Shown here: piece by piece, positions 52,571 to 64,000 of the stretch | Layout: each line of letters starts with the position of its first letter | Position numbering within the stretch: the first letter of the stretch is position 1 | Assembly: GCF_027158005.1 (NCBI RefSeq) | Contig: NZ_JAPVLQ010000011.1 | Span: forward strand, 1-64,000 | Direction: 5' to 3' | DNA from: Rhodococcus sp. H36-A4 | Lineage (GTDB): Bacteria; Actinomycetota; Actinomycetes; Mycobacteriales; Mycobacteriaceae | Length of the DNA: 64,000 nucleotides | Notes under the pieces: model-generated | Told to the model about the DNA's origin: nothing | What the model saw: only the letters and a program-made list of their open reading frames with translations | Database searches by the model: none | Made by a program: the position numbers and the translations under genes

Positions 52571-53402
52571 AGTCCACCGCTGACACGAGCACTCCGTCGA
52601 CCTTCTCCGTACCGGTCCAGCTCACCGACAACTCCCCCAGCGGCTCGGGCTGCTCGAATACGATGACCTGTTCACGGAACAGCTCGAGCAACGCAAGGAA
52701 ACGCGCAATGATTTCGACAGGGTATTCGCAGCCCTCGATGATCTCACCGAACGTCGCCCACTGCCCCGAGCCCTTCCCCTGAAGAAGATTCATCACCCAC
52801 GCGGCCTGCTCCGGCACCGACACCGCGTGCTGATGAATGTGATCGAGGCCGACCTGCGGAATCGGCTTCGGCCGGAACGCCGTCGCCGCGATATCGGCGA
52901 AACGAACCGGGTCGACGCCGAGTAGCACTTCTGGAATCAGGTCCGCGAAACGGTCCTCCACGGACACCGACCGTGGATATCGACGCAGTGCGGCGGCTTC
53001 GAGCTCACCGAACAGCATTGCCACCTGCTTGTAGGCGCGATATTGCAGGAGCCGGGCGAACAGCAGGTCACGCACTTCGAGCAAGGCGAGGTCCTCGGCA
53101 TCTTCGACATCGCCGGACGGCAACAGCCGCGCCGCCTTGAGATCGAGCAACGTGGCTGCGACGACGAGGAATTCCGTCGTCTGATCGAGGTCCATTTCTT
53201 TGCCGAGTGACTTGGTGAACGCGATGAAATCGTCCGTGACGGTGTGTAACGCGACTTCGGTGACATCGAGGCGATGCTGACTGATCAGGGTCAACAACAG
53301 ATCGAACGGTCCTTCGAAGTTGAGCAACCGAACACGAAATCGCGACGGATCCTCCCCACCTGGAACCTCGATCGGAGCTTCGCCGAGGGTGGCGGCAGAC
53401 AC
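52563..53402 (-). CDS. scpA: segregation and condensation protein A
   Basis: A kleisin of about 279 residues: FEGPFDLLLTLISQHRLDV is the diagnostic N-terminal SMC-binding region, and a winged-helix C-terminus begins around EIIARFLALLELFREQV. It joins SMC and ScpB. The GTG at 53402 is two bases after the parA stop and gives an N-terminus like other actinobacterial ScpA proteins; an ATG at 53480 inside parA is less likely. Confidence 0.9.
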   Translation of the reverse strand: MSAATLGEAPIEVPGGEDPSRFRVRLLNFEGPFDLLLTLISQHRLDVTEVALHTVTDDFIAFTKSLGKEMDLDQTTEFLVVAATLLDLKAARLLPSGDVEDAEDLALLEVRDLLFARLLQYRAYKQVAMLFGELEAAALRRYPRSVSVEDRFADLIPEVLLGVDPVRFADIAATAFRPKPIPQVGLDHIHQHAVSVPEQAAWVMNLLQGKGSGQWATFGEIIEGCEYPVEIIARFLALLELFREQVIVFEQPEPLGELSVSWTGTEKVDGVLVSAVDYG

Positions 53403-53404
53403 GA

Positions 53405-54493
53405 TCAGGGACCGGACCGGTATATCACCTCTCGGGCTAGAGCCCGATAGGCTTGGGCCCCTGCCGATTTCGGCGCCCACGTGGTGATCGGCTCGCCTGC
53501 GACGGACGTCTCGGGGAAACGCACGGTCCTGGTGATCACGGTGTCGTACACGACGTCACCGAACACCTCGACCACCCTTGTCATCACCTCGCGCGAGTGC
53601 AGTGTGCGGGCGTCGAACATGGTGACCACGATGCCGGCGAGCTTGAGCCGTGGATTGAGCCGATCGCGAACCTTTTCGACGGTGTCGTTGAGCAGCGCCA
53701 ATCCGCGCAGGCTGAAGTACTCGCATTCCATGGGAATCAGAACTTCGTCGGCACACGTCAGTGCGTTGACAGTGAGTAATCCGAGGGAGGGCTGGCAGTC
53801 GATCAACACGTAGTCGTATCGATCCAGAATCGGGTGGAGTACCCGACCGAGAGTCTGTTCGCGACCGACCTCGGTGACCAACTGAATCTCAGCCGCCGAC
53901 AGATCGATGTTGCTCGGCAGCAAATCGAGATTCTCGACGCGCGTCCGCATCAGGACGTCGTCGGCGGATACCTTCGGTTCGACGAGGAGGTTGTAGACCG
54001 TGAGGTCGAGCTCGTGGTGTGCGACGCCTAGCCCTGCAGACAACGCACCCTGCGGATCCAGATCGACCAGAAGCACTCGACGACCGTAAGCAGCCAGCGA
54101 GGCACCCAGATTGATGGTCGACGTCGTCTTTCCGACGCCACCCTTCTGGTTGCACATCGCGATGATCTTCGCCGGACCGTGACTGCTCAGTGGCTGCGGT
54201 TCGGGAACCGGTCTGGTCTTGCGACCAGTGGGGCCGAGCGTGTCGACGGGAGGGATGACGTCCTTGCTCTCACGAGCGGACTCGGGCTGCCGGGTATGAA
54301 AGAGAGCTCCTTCGCTTGGTGAATGGAGCGGGGTCAGCCCGTCGGGCGTTGCCTCGTAGGACCTGTTCGAAGAGACTGTCGACGGCGAAGCGACCGGAGC
54401 CTGCTCGCCCCAGGTCGGTCCAAAACCTGACTCCGCCGCTGGCGGCTGCGGTGTCGACACGTTCCAGCGCTCCCCTGTCCGTTCGTTGATCAT
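53405..54493 (-). CDS. ParA/Soj-family partition ATPase
   Basis: A 362-residue protein. After a ~110-residue Pro/Ser-rich tail comes the deviant Walker A motif NQKGGVGKTTSTINLG, with LLVDLDPQGALSAGLG and DYVLIDCQPSLG. These are hallmarks of ParA ATPases, which form gradients on DNA to move cargo. No parB lies beside it. Like its M. tuberculosis counterpart next to scpA, it is a second ParA and not the oriC-linked one. ATG 54493 follows GAGG. Confidence 0.9.
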   Translation of the reverse strand: MINERTGERWNVSTPQPPAAESGFGPTWGEQAPVASPSTVSSNRSYEATPDGLTPLHSPSEGALFHTRQPESARESKDVIPPVDTLGPTGRKTRPVPEPQPLSSHGPAKIIAMCNQKGGVGKTTSTINLGASLAAYGRRVLLVDLDPQGALSAGLGVAHHELDLTVYNLLVEPKVSADDVLMRTRVENLDLLPSNIDLSAAEIQLVTEVGREQTLGRVLHPILDRYDYVLIDCQPSLGLLTVNALTCADEVLIPMECEYFSLRGLALLNDTVEKVRDRLNPRLKLAGIVVTMFDARTLHSREVMTRVVEVFGDVVYDTVITRTVRFPETSVAGEPITTWAPKSAGAQAYRALAREVIYRSGP

Positions 54494-54593
54494 GCATTCG
54501 CCTCGTGCCTGAAGGCACACAAGATGAAATACGCTCCCAAGAACGTACCGCGTGGCGCTGCGGCAGTATCGCCGGACACGCACAAACATGTCT

Positions 54594-55508
54594 TCACCTC
54601 GCGCGGGGATGAGCTCCTGCCCATACCTCGCGCAGCGTATTCACCGTCACTAGCGTGTAGATCTGGGTTGTGGTGACCGAGGCATGACCGAGTAGCTCCT
54701 GCACTACACGGACATCTGCCCCACCGTCGAGCAGATGCGTCGCAAACGAGTGTCTCAGGGTGTGCGGAGAGACCGGCGTAGCGATGCCTGCACGCTCGGC
54801 TGCCGTATGTAGTACCTGCCAAGCACTCTGCCGCGACAACCGACCACCGCGAGCATTGAGGAACAACGCAGGAGTCGACTTCGTGGCCAGCGCGGGCCGC
54901 CCTCGAACGAGATACGCGTCCACAGCCTCGATAGCGGGGCGGCCGACCGGTACCAGCCGCTGCTTGTCACCTTTGCCGTGAAGCATAACCGATCGCGTAT
55001 CGGTATCCACATCGTCGACGTCGAGACCCACTGCTTCGGAAATGCGGGCACCGGTCGAGTACAACAATTCGAGGATCGCCTTGTCACGCAAACCACGAGG
55101 AGCATCCGCACCCTCGGCGGTGGCCGATTCCAGAATCGCGATCACCTGGTCGAGGGGAAGCGACTTCGGCAGCCGACGACTCGGGGTCGGCGGCTTGACG
55201 GCACTGGCTACATCCGAGACCGTGAATCCCTCCGCGGCAGCGAATTTGTGAAACCCGCGGACCGCAATGAGCGTCCGTGCTGCGGAACTTGCAGCCAACG
55301 GTGGGAACTCGTCTCCACCTCGCCGCAGATACAAGACGAATTCGGTCACATCCGATTCGAATACCTTGGCCAAATCATCGATGTCGTGGGCAGTGAGAAA
55401 CGCCTCGTATCGCCGAAGGTCTCGGCGATACGAGGACAGAGTGTTCTTCGCCGACCCACGCTCGACCTCGAGGTGATCGAGATAGGTCGACATCTGTTCA
55501 CTCAACAC
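54594..55508 (-). CDS. xerD: tyrosine recombinase XerD
   Basis: A site-specific recombinase of about 304 residues acting at dif to resolve chromosome dimers. It has an N-terminal core-binding domain ([23 protein letters not shown], split as [10 protein letters not shown] and [13 protein letters not shown]) and a catalytic domain with R ([10 protein letters not shown]), HxxR ([12 protein letters not shown]), H ([10 protein letters not shown]) and nucleophilic Y (QIYT). GTG 55508 lies a few bases after the NUDIX stop and gives the expected N-terminus. Confidence 0.93.
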   Translation of the reverse strand: MLSEQMSTYLDHLEVERGSAKNTLSSYRRDLRRYEAFLTAHDIDDLAKVFESDVTEFVLYLRRGGDEFPPLAASSAARTLIAVRGFHKFAAAEGFTVSDVASAVKPPTPSRRLPKSLPLDQVIAILESATAEGADAPRGLRDKAILELLYSTGARISEAVGLDVDDVDTDTRSVMLHGKGDKQRLVPVGRPAIEAVDAYLVRGRPALATKSTPALFLNARGGRLSRQSAWQVLHTAAERAGIATPVSPHTLRHSFATHLLDGGADVRVVQELLGHASVTTTQIYTLVTVNTLREVWAGAHPRAR

Positions 55509-55513
55509 GGCGA

Positions 55514-58029
<2,516 letters not shown>

Positions 58030-58042
58030 TCAGCACCGGATC

Positions 58043-58990
58043 TTATCGGGCCGGTGCACCGACGGTGACCGCCGTCGCATTCGGACCGGTCCCGTAGCGG
58101 CCCGCGGCTGCATCCAACTGCTCCTGCAATGCCAGCGCCGTCGTAATCCGGCCGGCTTCCCGGTCAACGTTGTCCACCGTGCTCACAGCCGCGGACAAAG
58201 CTGAGTCCGCGCGCACCACAGCTACCGGCCCGTTGCCCTCTGCTGCTCCGGAACGTCCAGCCAGCACTGCGCCGGCGCCCCTCGCGTCGAGCCCGCCGGC
58301 GAAGCGCGCCACGATCGCACCACGGTTTCCGTCCCCGGTACCGGCATCACCGGCACCGGTCACGACGACCGCTAGCTGGGCGGGGGCCACGGCACCGTTG
58401 TCGTACGCAATGAAACCTCCACTGCGCAGCGTTTCGAGTGCGAGTGCAAGTTCCTCCGGGGTGGACTGAGGCTGGGCGTTCTCGGCATCGAGCAACAGAA
58501 CCGAGCCCATCAAGTCGCCCGCCATGCTTCCCTGATCTACAGATCCCGTGCGCAATTGAGTCCCGGCAGGCACGACATTGGTCAGTCGAGTACGGAGATC
58601 GTCACCGCTGGCAGCGGTGACGAACGAATCCGTCAACGACACCCGGCCCGTCACAGCCGCTCCCGACGCCTCTATCGAACGAGAAACACCGTCGACATCA
58701 CCCGGATCCGCGTCCGGAGTGGTGATCACCACCACGCTGCGGCCCGCCAACGCGTCGCGTACGACGCGTCCCGATACCGCCGCATCGAATCCATCAGCGG
58801 AGTTGAGCTGCTCGCCGAGCTGATTGTTGGTGCTTTGCAGCGAATTCACTTCGTTCTCGAGGTCGGTCTTGTCGTCCCGGAGTCCCGACACGAGACCACT
58901 GGACAACAACCCGGACCCGAGCACCACTCCGATAGCCAACGCGATGAATATCGCTGCGATCGAAATGGCATGTTGGCGCATGGAAATCAC
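58043..58990 (-). CDS. mctB: copper-transport/outer-membrane-associated protein MctB (SteB-like)
   Basis: A protein of about 315 residues with one N-terminal membrane segment (RQHAISIAAIFIALAIGVVLGS, split as RQHAISIAAIFI and ALAIGVVLGSG), then a coiled coil (DLENEVNSLQSTNNQLGEQL) and an Ala/Gly-rich extracytoplasmic domain. It matches Rv1698 (MctB), linked to copper efflux, and corynebacterial SteB, linked to cell division. The GTG at 58990 overlaps the steA stop (GTGA). Confidence 0.88.
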   Translation of the reverse strand: MISMRQHAISIAAIFIALAIGVVLGSGLLSSGLVSGLRDDKTDLENEVNSLQSTNNQLGEQLNSADGFDAAVSGRVVRDALAGRSVVVITTPDADPGDVDGVSRSIEASGAAVTGRVSLTDSFVTAASGDDLRTRLTNVVPAGTQLRTGSVDQGSMAGDLMGSVLLLDAENAQPQSTPEELALALETLRSGGFIAYDNGAVAPAQLAVVVTGAGDAGTGDGNRGAIVARFAGGLDARGAGAVLAGRSGAAEGNGPVAVVRADSALSAAVSTVDNVDREAGRITTALALQEQLDAAAGRYGTGPNATAVTVGAPAR

Positions 58991-60171
58991 TCCAGCAACC
59001 CCTGAACCCACGTTGCGAAGCGGTTCCACAAGTCGACTGTCCAGTCCAGGACTTCACTGCCCATGTTCGACACGACCAAAGCGACGATGACAGCAACCAG
59101 TGCGGCGAGAATCAGCAATGCAACAGCGCCACCCGATACGCGACTGCGGTACAGCGTCGCAACAGCCTTCGAGTCGACCAGTTTGGCACCGACCTTCAAC
59201 CGCGTCATGAACGCCGCCGGGTTGGTGTTTCGTCGACCACGATCGAAGAACTCGTCCAGGCTGGCCGGGCTTCCGACGGTCACGATCAGCGACGCGCCAT
59301 GATGGTCGGCCAGCAACAACGCCAAATCGGCAGGTGCACCAGTGGCGGGGAACGTCATAGCTCCGATACCGAGATCCTGGATCCGTTCGAGTCCGTTCGC
59401 ATGCCCGTCCGAGTCCGCCGGAAGCACCACTTCAGCACCGCATTTGAGCGTCTGGGCAGTGATGTCGTCAGGATCGCCGACGATGAGGTCCGGCTTGTGC
59501 CCAGCCTTCATTGCCGTATCGGCGCCTGCGCCGACACCGATGATGATCGGCGAATACTCTTTGATGAACGGCTTGAGCGCCTTGAGGTCTTCGGCATGAC
59601 CTGGTCCGTCGGCTACCACCACGACGTGACGGTCCTGCAAGTCGAGCTCGATGTCCGGGACACCGACCCCGTCTATGAGCAACGGACTTTCGGTGCGAAT
59701 GAACTCGATGGTATTACCGGAGAATGCTTCGAGATGGTCGACCAATCCGGTCTTTGCCTCGATCATCCGATCGGAGATCTCGGCTTCACTCTGCTCGTCG
59801 CCTTTCGCGAGACGACGATCGCCGGTGTACACGCCCCCTTCGTTGAGGCGAATCTTGCTGCCGTCCTTGATCTTTTTGAACACCTCGGTGCCGGTGGAGT
59901 CGATCAACGTTATTCCGTTGGCGACGATCACCTCCGGGCCCAGATTCGGATAGCGACCCGAAATCGATGGCGACGCATTGACTACCGCCAAGACACCCGC
60001 AGCGACCAGAGCGTCGGCAGTAAGTCGATCAAGGTCGAGTTCGTCGAGGACGACGATGTCCCCGGGACCTACGCGTTTGAGCAGTTTCGACGTGTTGCGA
60101 TCGACCCGGGCGATACCACTGATTCCGGGCAGCGAGTCCTGAGTTCGTGATAACAGAGCCGGCATCTTCAT
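58987..60171 (-). CDS. steA: SteA-like putative cytokinetic protein
   Basis: A protein of about 394 residues matching Rv1697/SteA. MKMPALLSR is the usual start. NASPSISGRYPNLGPEV is a conserved block, and VVVVADGPGHAEDLKALKPF with KPDLIVGDPDD belongs to a thiamin-pyrophosphokinase-like fold. One membrane segment lies near the C-terminus (VALLILAALVAVIVALVV). In Corynebacterium, SteA and SteB act together in cell separation. Here the genes overlap by four bases. Confidence 0.88.
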   Translation of the reverse strand: MKMPALLSRTQDSLPGISGIARVDRNTSKLLKRVGPGDIVVLDELDLDRLTADALVAAGVLAVVNASPSISGRYPNLGPEVIVANGITLIDSTGTEVFKKIKDGSKIRLNEGGVYTGDRRLAKGDEQSEAEISDRMIEAKTGLVDHLEAFSGNTIEFIRTESPLLIDGVGVPDIELDLQDRHVVVVADGPGHAEDLKALKPFIKEYSPIIIGVGAGADTAMKAGHKPDLIVGDPDDITAQTLKCGAEVVLPADSDGHANGLERIQDLGIGAMTFPATGAPADLALLLADHHGASLIVTVGSPASLDEFFDRGRRNTNPAAFMTRLKVGAKLVDSKAVATLYRSRVSGGAVALLILAALVAVIVALVVSNMGSEVLDWTVDLWNRFATWVQGLLE

Positions 60172-60378
60172 GGCTCCCATGATGAGGGCTTCGACTCGAG
60201 CCATGAAGGAGGCGCGCCGAAACAGATACCACACTGTCCACATGATTCACACACGCACCAGCTGATCCTACGGCCGGAAGCTAGGATTCAGTCGGTTCTG
60301 GGCCATGATTCCAACCCGACGCCCTTGGAATAGGGATATTGGGGAAAACGTGCCTCTTACGGGTCTTGTCGCATCCTG

Positions 60379-62145
60379 CTAGTCCGCACGCTCGGCGCGG
60401 GCAGTTGCCAACAGTTCTTCGGCATGCGCTCGACCGGTCTCGGTGTCGTCCAACCCAGCCAGCATTCGGGCCAGTTCGACAACACGCTCCGACGCGGACA
60501 GTGATTTCACTCCACTGTTGGCCGCGCCTTTACGCGAATCGGCCTTGTCCACCACGAGATGTGTGTCGGCAAACGCTGCAACCTGCGGCAAATGTGTCAC
60601 CACGATCACCTGATGTGTGCGGGCCAACCTGGCGAGACGTCGGCCTACCTCGACGGCTGCGCGGCCGCCGACTCCGGCATCGACCTCGTCGAAGACCATC
60701 GTTGCGCCCTTGTCCGATCCTGCGAGGACGACTTCCAATGCCAACATGACGCGTGAAAGCTCACCTCCCGATGCGCTCTTGCTGATCGGTAGAGCTTGCG
60801 CGCCGTCGTGTGCGGACAATTTGAACTCGACTTCGTCGACACCATTCTGACCTGCATGCAGCTCCGTACCCGCGATGTTCAGCGGTGCGTTGTCTTGCTG
60901 ACCTGCAACTGCAGCACGCAGATCGAGCTGCAGTTTCGCCTTACCCATCGCGAGACCGGCAAGCTCGACACTGACTGCCTTCGCGAGTTTTGCAGCGGCC
61001 TTGCTCCGCGCGGAGGTGAGTTTGGTTGCAGCTGCGGCCACCTCGGCAGCTGTCTCGTCCACTCGTCCCGACAGATCTGCCAACGTAGTGGCAGAGACGT
61101 CTATGTGCAGCAGTCGCTCACGCGCGTCGCTCGCCCAGGCGATGACGCCATCGACGTCGGCTGCGTATTTCCGCGTCAACCCTTTGAGCTCGGATTGGCG
61201 ATTGAGCAATGTTTCCAGGGCACTCGGATCAGACGGCAAATCCGACAGATATGCAGTGAGATCCGCACCGATGTCGGTAACCACAGCCATGGCTTCGTTC
61301 AGCCGAGGAAGCAGATCGGTCAACGCAGCATCGTCAGAACCCTCGAGCTGCGTGCGTGCCTCACCGAGCAGATGGAGAGCCGACATCGCCCCGCCCGTGT
61401 CCTCGACGGCACCGACCAGTGCAGCGCCGGCGCCCTCGGCAGATTCGCGCAGCGAGTCGAGGTCGCCGAGTCGGCGAACATCGGCCGCGATGGTCAGGTC
61501 TTCCTGGGGCTCAGGCGCCACGCCGTCGATCTCCTGGATGCCGAACTGCAATCGATCGGCCTCCTGAGCGAGCTCCCTGCTTCGCTCGGTTCGGTCGATC
61601 AATTCGGTCCGAGCAGCCAACCATGCGGTGCGGGCAGACCGGTACTTCTTCAGCGGACCGGAAACGGACTCGCCCGCAAAACGGTCGAGAGCCTCGAGTT
61701 GGCGATCGGCACGCAGCAGTCTTAGCTGATCGTTCTGGCCGTGCACAGTCAGCAACGAATCGGTGAACCCGGACAACACGGCAGCGGGAACGCTCCGCCC
61801 ACCCAGGTGCGCACGCGATCTTCCATCCGCGTTCACAGTGCGCAACGCGATGATCGATTGGTCCTCGTCGCGCTGAGCACCAGCCGACTCCAGGACCCTC
61901 TCGACCTCGTCGAGAACCTGCGCCGAAGCGGTCTCAGTACTGAACCGACCTTCTACAACGGCCCGATCGGCTCCCAGACGCACCCGCCCGGCGTCAGCAC
62001 GCGCTCCGGACAAGAGATGCAAACTGGTGACAACCATCGTCTTACCGGCACCGGTTTCACCAGTGAGCACGGTCAGACCCTCATGGAACTGAGCACTTGC
62101 GGCCGAAATGACACCAAGGCTGTCGATTCGAATTTCTTCGAGCAT
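60379..62145 (-). CDS. recN: DNA repair protein RecN
   Basis: A 588-residue SMC-like ATPase for double-strand-break repair. The N-terminal Walker A is TGETGAGKTMVV, the ABC signature is SASGGELSRVMLALE, and Walker B is TMVFDEVDAGVGG. Long coiled coils occupy the middle. The start overlaps nothing but lies three bases from the nadK stop, so it is in one operon with nadK and tlyA. Confidence 0.95.
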   Translation of the reverse strand: MLEEIRIDSLGVISAASAQFHEGLTVLTGETGAGKTMVVTSLHLLSGARADAGRVRLGADRAVVEGRFSTETASAQVLDEVERVLESAGAQRDEDQSIIALRTVNADGRSRAHLGGRSVPAAVLSGFTDSLLTVHGQNDQLRLLRADRQLEALDRFAGESVSGPLKKYRSARTAWLAARTELIDRTERSRELAQEADRLQFGIQEIDGVAPEPQEDLTIAADVRRLGDLDSLRESAEGAGAALVGAVEDTGGAMSALHLLGEARTQLEGSDDAALTDLLPRLNEAMAVVTDIGADLTAYLSDLPSDPSALETLLNRQSELKGLTRKYAADVDGVIAWASDARERLLHIDVSATTLADLSGRVDETAAEVAAAATKLTSARSKAAAKLAKAVSVELAGLAMGKAKLQLDLRAAVAGQQDNAPLNIAGTELHAGQNGVDEVEFKLSAHDGAQALPISKSASGGELSRVMLALEVVLAGSDKGATMVFDEVDAGVGGRAAVEVGRRLARLARTHQVIVVTHLPQVAAFADTHLVVDKADSRKGAANSGVKSLSASERVVELARMLAGLDDTETGRAHAEELLATARAERAD

Positions 62146-62148
62146 GCT

Positions 62149-63114
62149 CTACCTCGCCCTCCCCCGCCATCCCTTGATGGGCAATGCAAACTTCGTGACC
62201 ATTCGATCGGCGAAAGGTGCCGAATCGAGTCGGACCCATTTGATCGGCTCGGCGCCCCGGATCACCTCGACGCGTCCACCTGCAGGCAGCGTCAGAGTTC
62301 GTCTGCCGTCACAGAAAACCAGAGCTTCGTGACCGCCGGCGTCCGTCTCGACAGCAATGAAAGAATTGGGACTGGTCACCAACGGCCGCGCAAACAAGGC
62401 ATGTGCGTTGCTGGGGACCACGAGAATCGCTTCCAGTTCCGGCCAGACAACTGGCCCGCCGGCCGAGAATGCGTACGCAGTGGAACCTGTTGGAGTGGAG
62501 ATCAGGACGCCGTCACAGCCGAATGCCGACACCGGACGGTCGTCGACCTCGAGTACCACCTCGAGGACACCGAGCCGCGAGCCGTTCTCGATGCTCGCTT
62601 CGTTCAGTGCCCATCCTCGTTCGACGACCTGATCGCCGACGCGAATGTTGATATCGAGAGTCATCCGATTCTCGATTCGATAGTCCCCGCTCACGACGCG
62701 AGCCAGCGCATCCTCGAGATGGTCCACCTCTGCCTCGGCGAGAAACCCGATACGCCCGAGGTTGATTCCGAGAACGGCGATGGACGCCGCACGAGCGAGC
62801 TCGGCTGCACGGAGAAACGTCCCGTCGCCTCCGAGCACCAGCACCAATTCACAACCCAGTGCCGCATCGGGGCCGAATTCGACTACTTGTAGCTCGAACT
62901 CCTCCACCAGTGCGACCTCGGCTTCACGTACCCCGGAAGCCTCGGTGTGCGTCGAATGCACCTCGTCGACGAGTACCCGCAATCGAATACCAGCTTCGCC
63001 GAACACCTTCGCGACTCGAAGCGCCGTCTCGGCGATATCGGGCCTTCCCGGGTGGGCAACCAGCAATACCTCGCGAACCGGTGCAGGCTGCACTGTCGAA
63101 TCTGGCGTCGTCAC
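62149..63114 (-). CDS. nadK: NAD kinase
   Basis: A protein of about 321 residues that phosphorylates NAD+ to NADP+. The [11 protein letters not shown] motif, [10 protein letters not shown] and [14 protein letters not shown] are diagnostic. GTG 63114 is chosen because AGAGGGA precedes it and the N-terminus then matches actinobacterial PpnK; upstream frames are not conserved-looking. It lies between tlyA and recN as in mycobacteria. Confidence 0.93.
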   Translation of the reverse strand: MTTPDSTVQPAPVREVLLVAHPGRPDIAETALRVAKVFGEAGIRLRVLVDEVHSTHTEASGVREAEVALVEEFELQVVEFGPDAALGCELVLVLGGDGTFLRAAELARAASIAVLGINLGRIGFLAEAEVDHLEDALARVVSGDYRIENRMTLDINIRVGDQVVERGWALNEASIENGSRLGVLEVVLEVDDRPVSAFGCDGVLISTPTGSTAYAFSAGGPVVWPELEAILVVPSNAHALFARPLVTSPNSFIAVETDAGGHEALVFCDGRRTLTLPAGGRVEVIRGAEPIKWVRLDSAPFADRMVTKFALPIKGWRGRAR

Positions 63115-63172
63115 CGTGGTCCCTCTGTTGTCGTGGGCCCGTGCCAACGTCCGCTGGCGTCGCTTCGCACTC

Positions 63173-64000
63173 TCACTGTGGCCCTTCTTCGACTGCGCGC
63201 TGCACCAGCGCTGCAGTGTCATCGCGCACTGACTCGCTCGGGTACACGACAGACCGCGATCGTAACCACAAAAAATACTCGACGTTGCCAGACGGCCCCG
63301 GAAGCGGACTTGCCGTAACTCCTTGCAGGCGAAGACCCAGCACAGCCGCCGCTTCCGCGACATCGACCACGGTCTCGGCGCGCAGTGCAGAATCGCGAAC
63401 TACCCCTCCCGATCCGACACGGTCCTTACCGACTTCGAATTGAGGTTTCACCATCAACGCGAGATCGGTTTCCGGGCCGGCGCAGGCCACGAATGCCGGT
63501 AGAACCAGCTTGAGCGAAATGAACGACAGGTCGGCCACGATGACCTCGACCACACCACCGATCGTCTCTGCATCGATGGAACGTACGTTGGTTCGATCGA
63601 CTACACGGACACGTTCGTCGGACTGCAACCGCCACACGAGCTGGCCGTATCCGACGTCCACCGCTACGACCTCGCGCGCGCCCCGACTCAACAGGACATC
63701 GGTGAACCCGCCCGTGGATGCGCCGGCGTCGAGACAGCGTTTTCCTGCCACGGAAAATCCTGACTGTTCGAACACATCGAGCGCACCCAGCAACTTGTGG
63801 GCACCGCGCGAGGCCCAATTCGTTTCGTTGTCCTCGACGGTGACGAGCAATGGTGTGCCCGGCTCGATTGCCGTTGCCGGTTTGGTAGCAACGGTGCCGG
63901 CGATCTTGACCCGACCGGCATCGATGAGATCGACTGCATGTTCACGTGAGCGAGCCAATCCTCGACGTACGAGTTCGGCATCGACGCGTGCGCGCCGCGC
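63173..64000 (-). CDS. tlyA: TlyA-family rRNA methyltransferase/hemolysin-like, 5' end outside window
   Basis: At least 275 residues; the frame runs off the window at 64000. The S4 domain begins before [18 protein letters not shown] and continues to GRVKIAGTV. An FtsJ-like methyltransferase follows: [20 protein letters not shown] is the SAM-binding motif, and DLSFISL and [10 protein letters not shown] contain the catalytic residues. TlyA 2'-O-methylates 16S and 23S rRNA and so affects capreomycin sensitivity. Gene order with nadK and recN supports the name. Confidence 0.93.
   Translation of the reverse strand, partial: ARRARVDAELVRRGLARSREHAVDLIDAGRVKIAGTVATKPATAIEPGTPLLVTVEDNETNWASRGAHKLLGALDVFEQSGFSVAGKRCLDAGASTGGFTDVLLSRGAREVVAVDVGYGQLVWRLQSDERVRVVDRTNVRSIDAETIGGVVEVIVADLSFISLKLVLPAFVACAGPETDLALMVKPQFEVGKDRVGSGGVVRDSALRAETVVDVAEAAAVLGLRLQGVTASPLPGPSGNVEYFLWLRSRSVVYPSESVRDDTAALVQRAVEEGPQ

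Noticed and set aside
52941-53266. Long shadow frames over the scp/parA/xerD block on both strands
   Set aside because: They lie opposite or out of phase with strongly conserved genes and arise from GC-rich codon structure.
53405-54493. parA as evidence of a plasmid or chromosome origin nearby
   Set aside because: No parB, dnaA or parS is present, and the gene sits in the conserved scpA-scpB block found away from oriC in mycobacteria.

Overview
The window looks like chromosome of a high-GC, mycolic-acid-type actinobacterium, most likely Rhodococcus or a close relative. The strongest evidence is the block from about 48.5 kb to the right end. It runs tlyA, nadK, recN, steA, mctB, pyrG, a NUDIX hydrolase, xerD, parA, scpA, scpB, an rluB-type gene, cmk and der, all on the minus strand and often overlapping by a few bases. 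This is the order of the Mycobacterium tuberculosis Rv1694-Rv1713 neighbourhood, without the genes between xerD and parA. Ltp-type lipoprotein, CmtR-like and DacB-like genes to the left also fit the group.

Layout. 0-7.7 kb: a minus-strand amino-acid permease whose 3' end is cut by an IS3-family element, then a C45 acylase, an RpiR regulator, and a crotonase / NDP-forming acyl-CoA synthetase / crotonase operon. This could be a catabolic module for an N-acyl compound. 8-10.1 kb: two decayed loci, a TetR-epimerase chimera and a broken Ltp lipoprotein gene. 10.4-16 kb: a secreted protein, a CmtR-like / DsbA-like / P-type ATPase metal operon, small membrane and regulator genes. 16-28.2 kb: ordinary accessory metabolism and envelope genes (deaminase, DacB-like and serine-hydrolase lipoproteins, PadR, secretory lipase, amidohydrolase with EamA exporter and divergent TetR, VOC protein, methyltransferase, lipoprotein).

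28.3-48 kb is a gene-poor accessory region with many remnants. It holds a higBA locus with a broken toxin, a K+ channel that overlaps tail-to-tail a TerD/PD-(D/E)XK nuclease fusion, a ribosomal-L7/L12-like membrane protein, a tyrosine-recombinase remnant, a frameshifted helix-hairpin-helix-like small gene, a decayed DNA/RNA endonuclease gene, a zeta-type toxin-antitoxin pair, a DUF6745 pair, and an IS3 element split by an IS110 element. The region ends at a long inverted repeat and a tRNA-Pro(GGG) gene, beyond which the conserved block begins. This looks like a tRNA-associated island or repeated insertion hotspot that is now decaying.

The most interesting items are the TerD-nuclease fusion and its convergent overlap with an ion channel, the nested IS110 element whose non-coding 5' region carries sequence matching its own ends and its insertion site (a candidate bridge RNA), the chimeric TetR/epimerase ORF, and the 24-bp-arm hairpin beside the tRNA gene. 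All family assignments come from reading motifs by eye; no database search was run.
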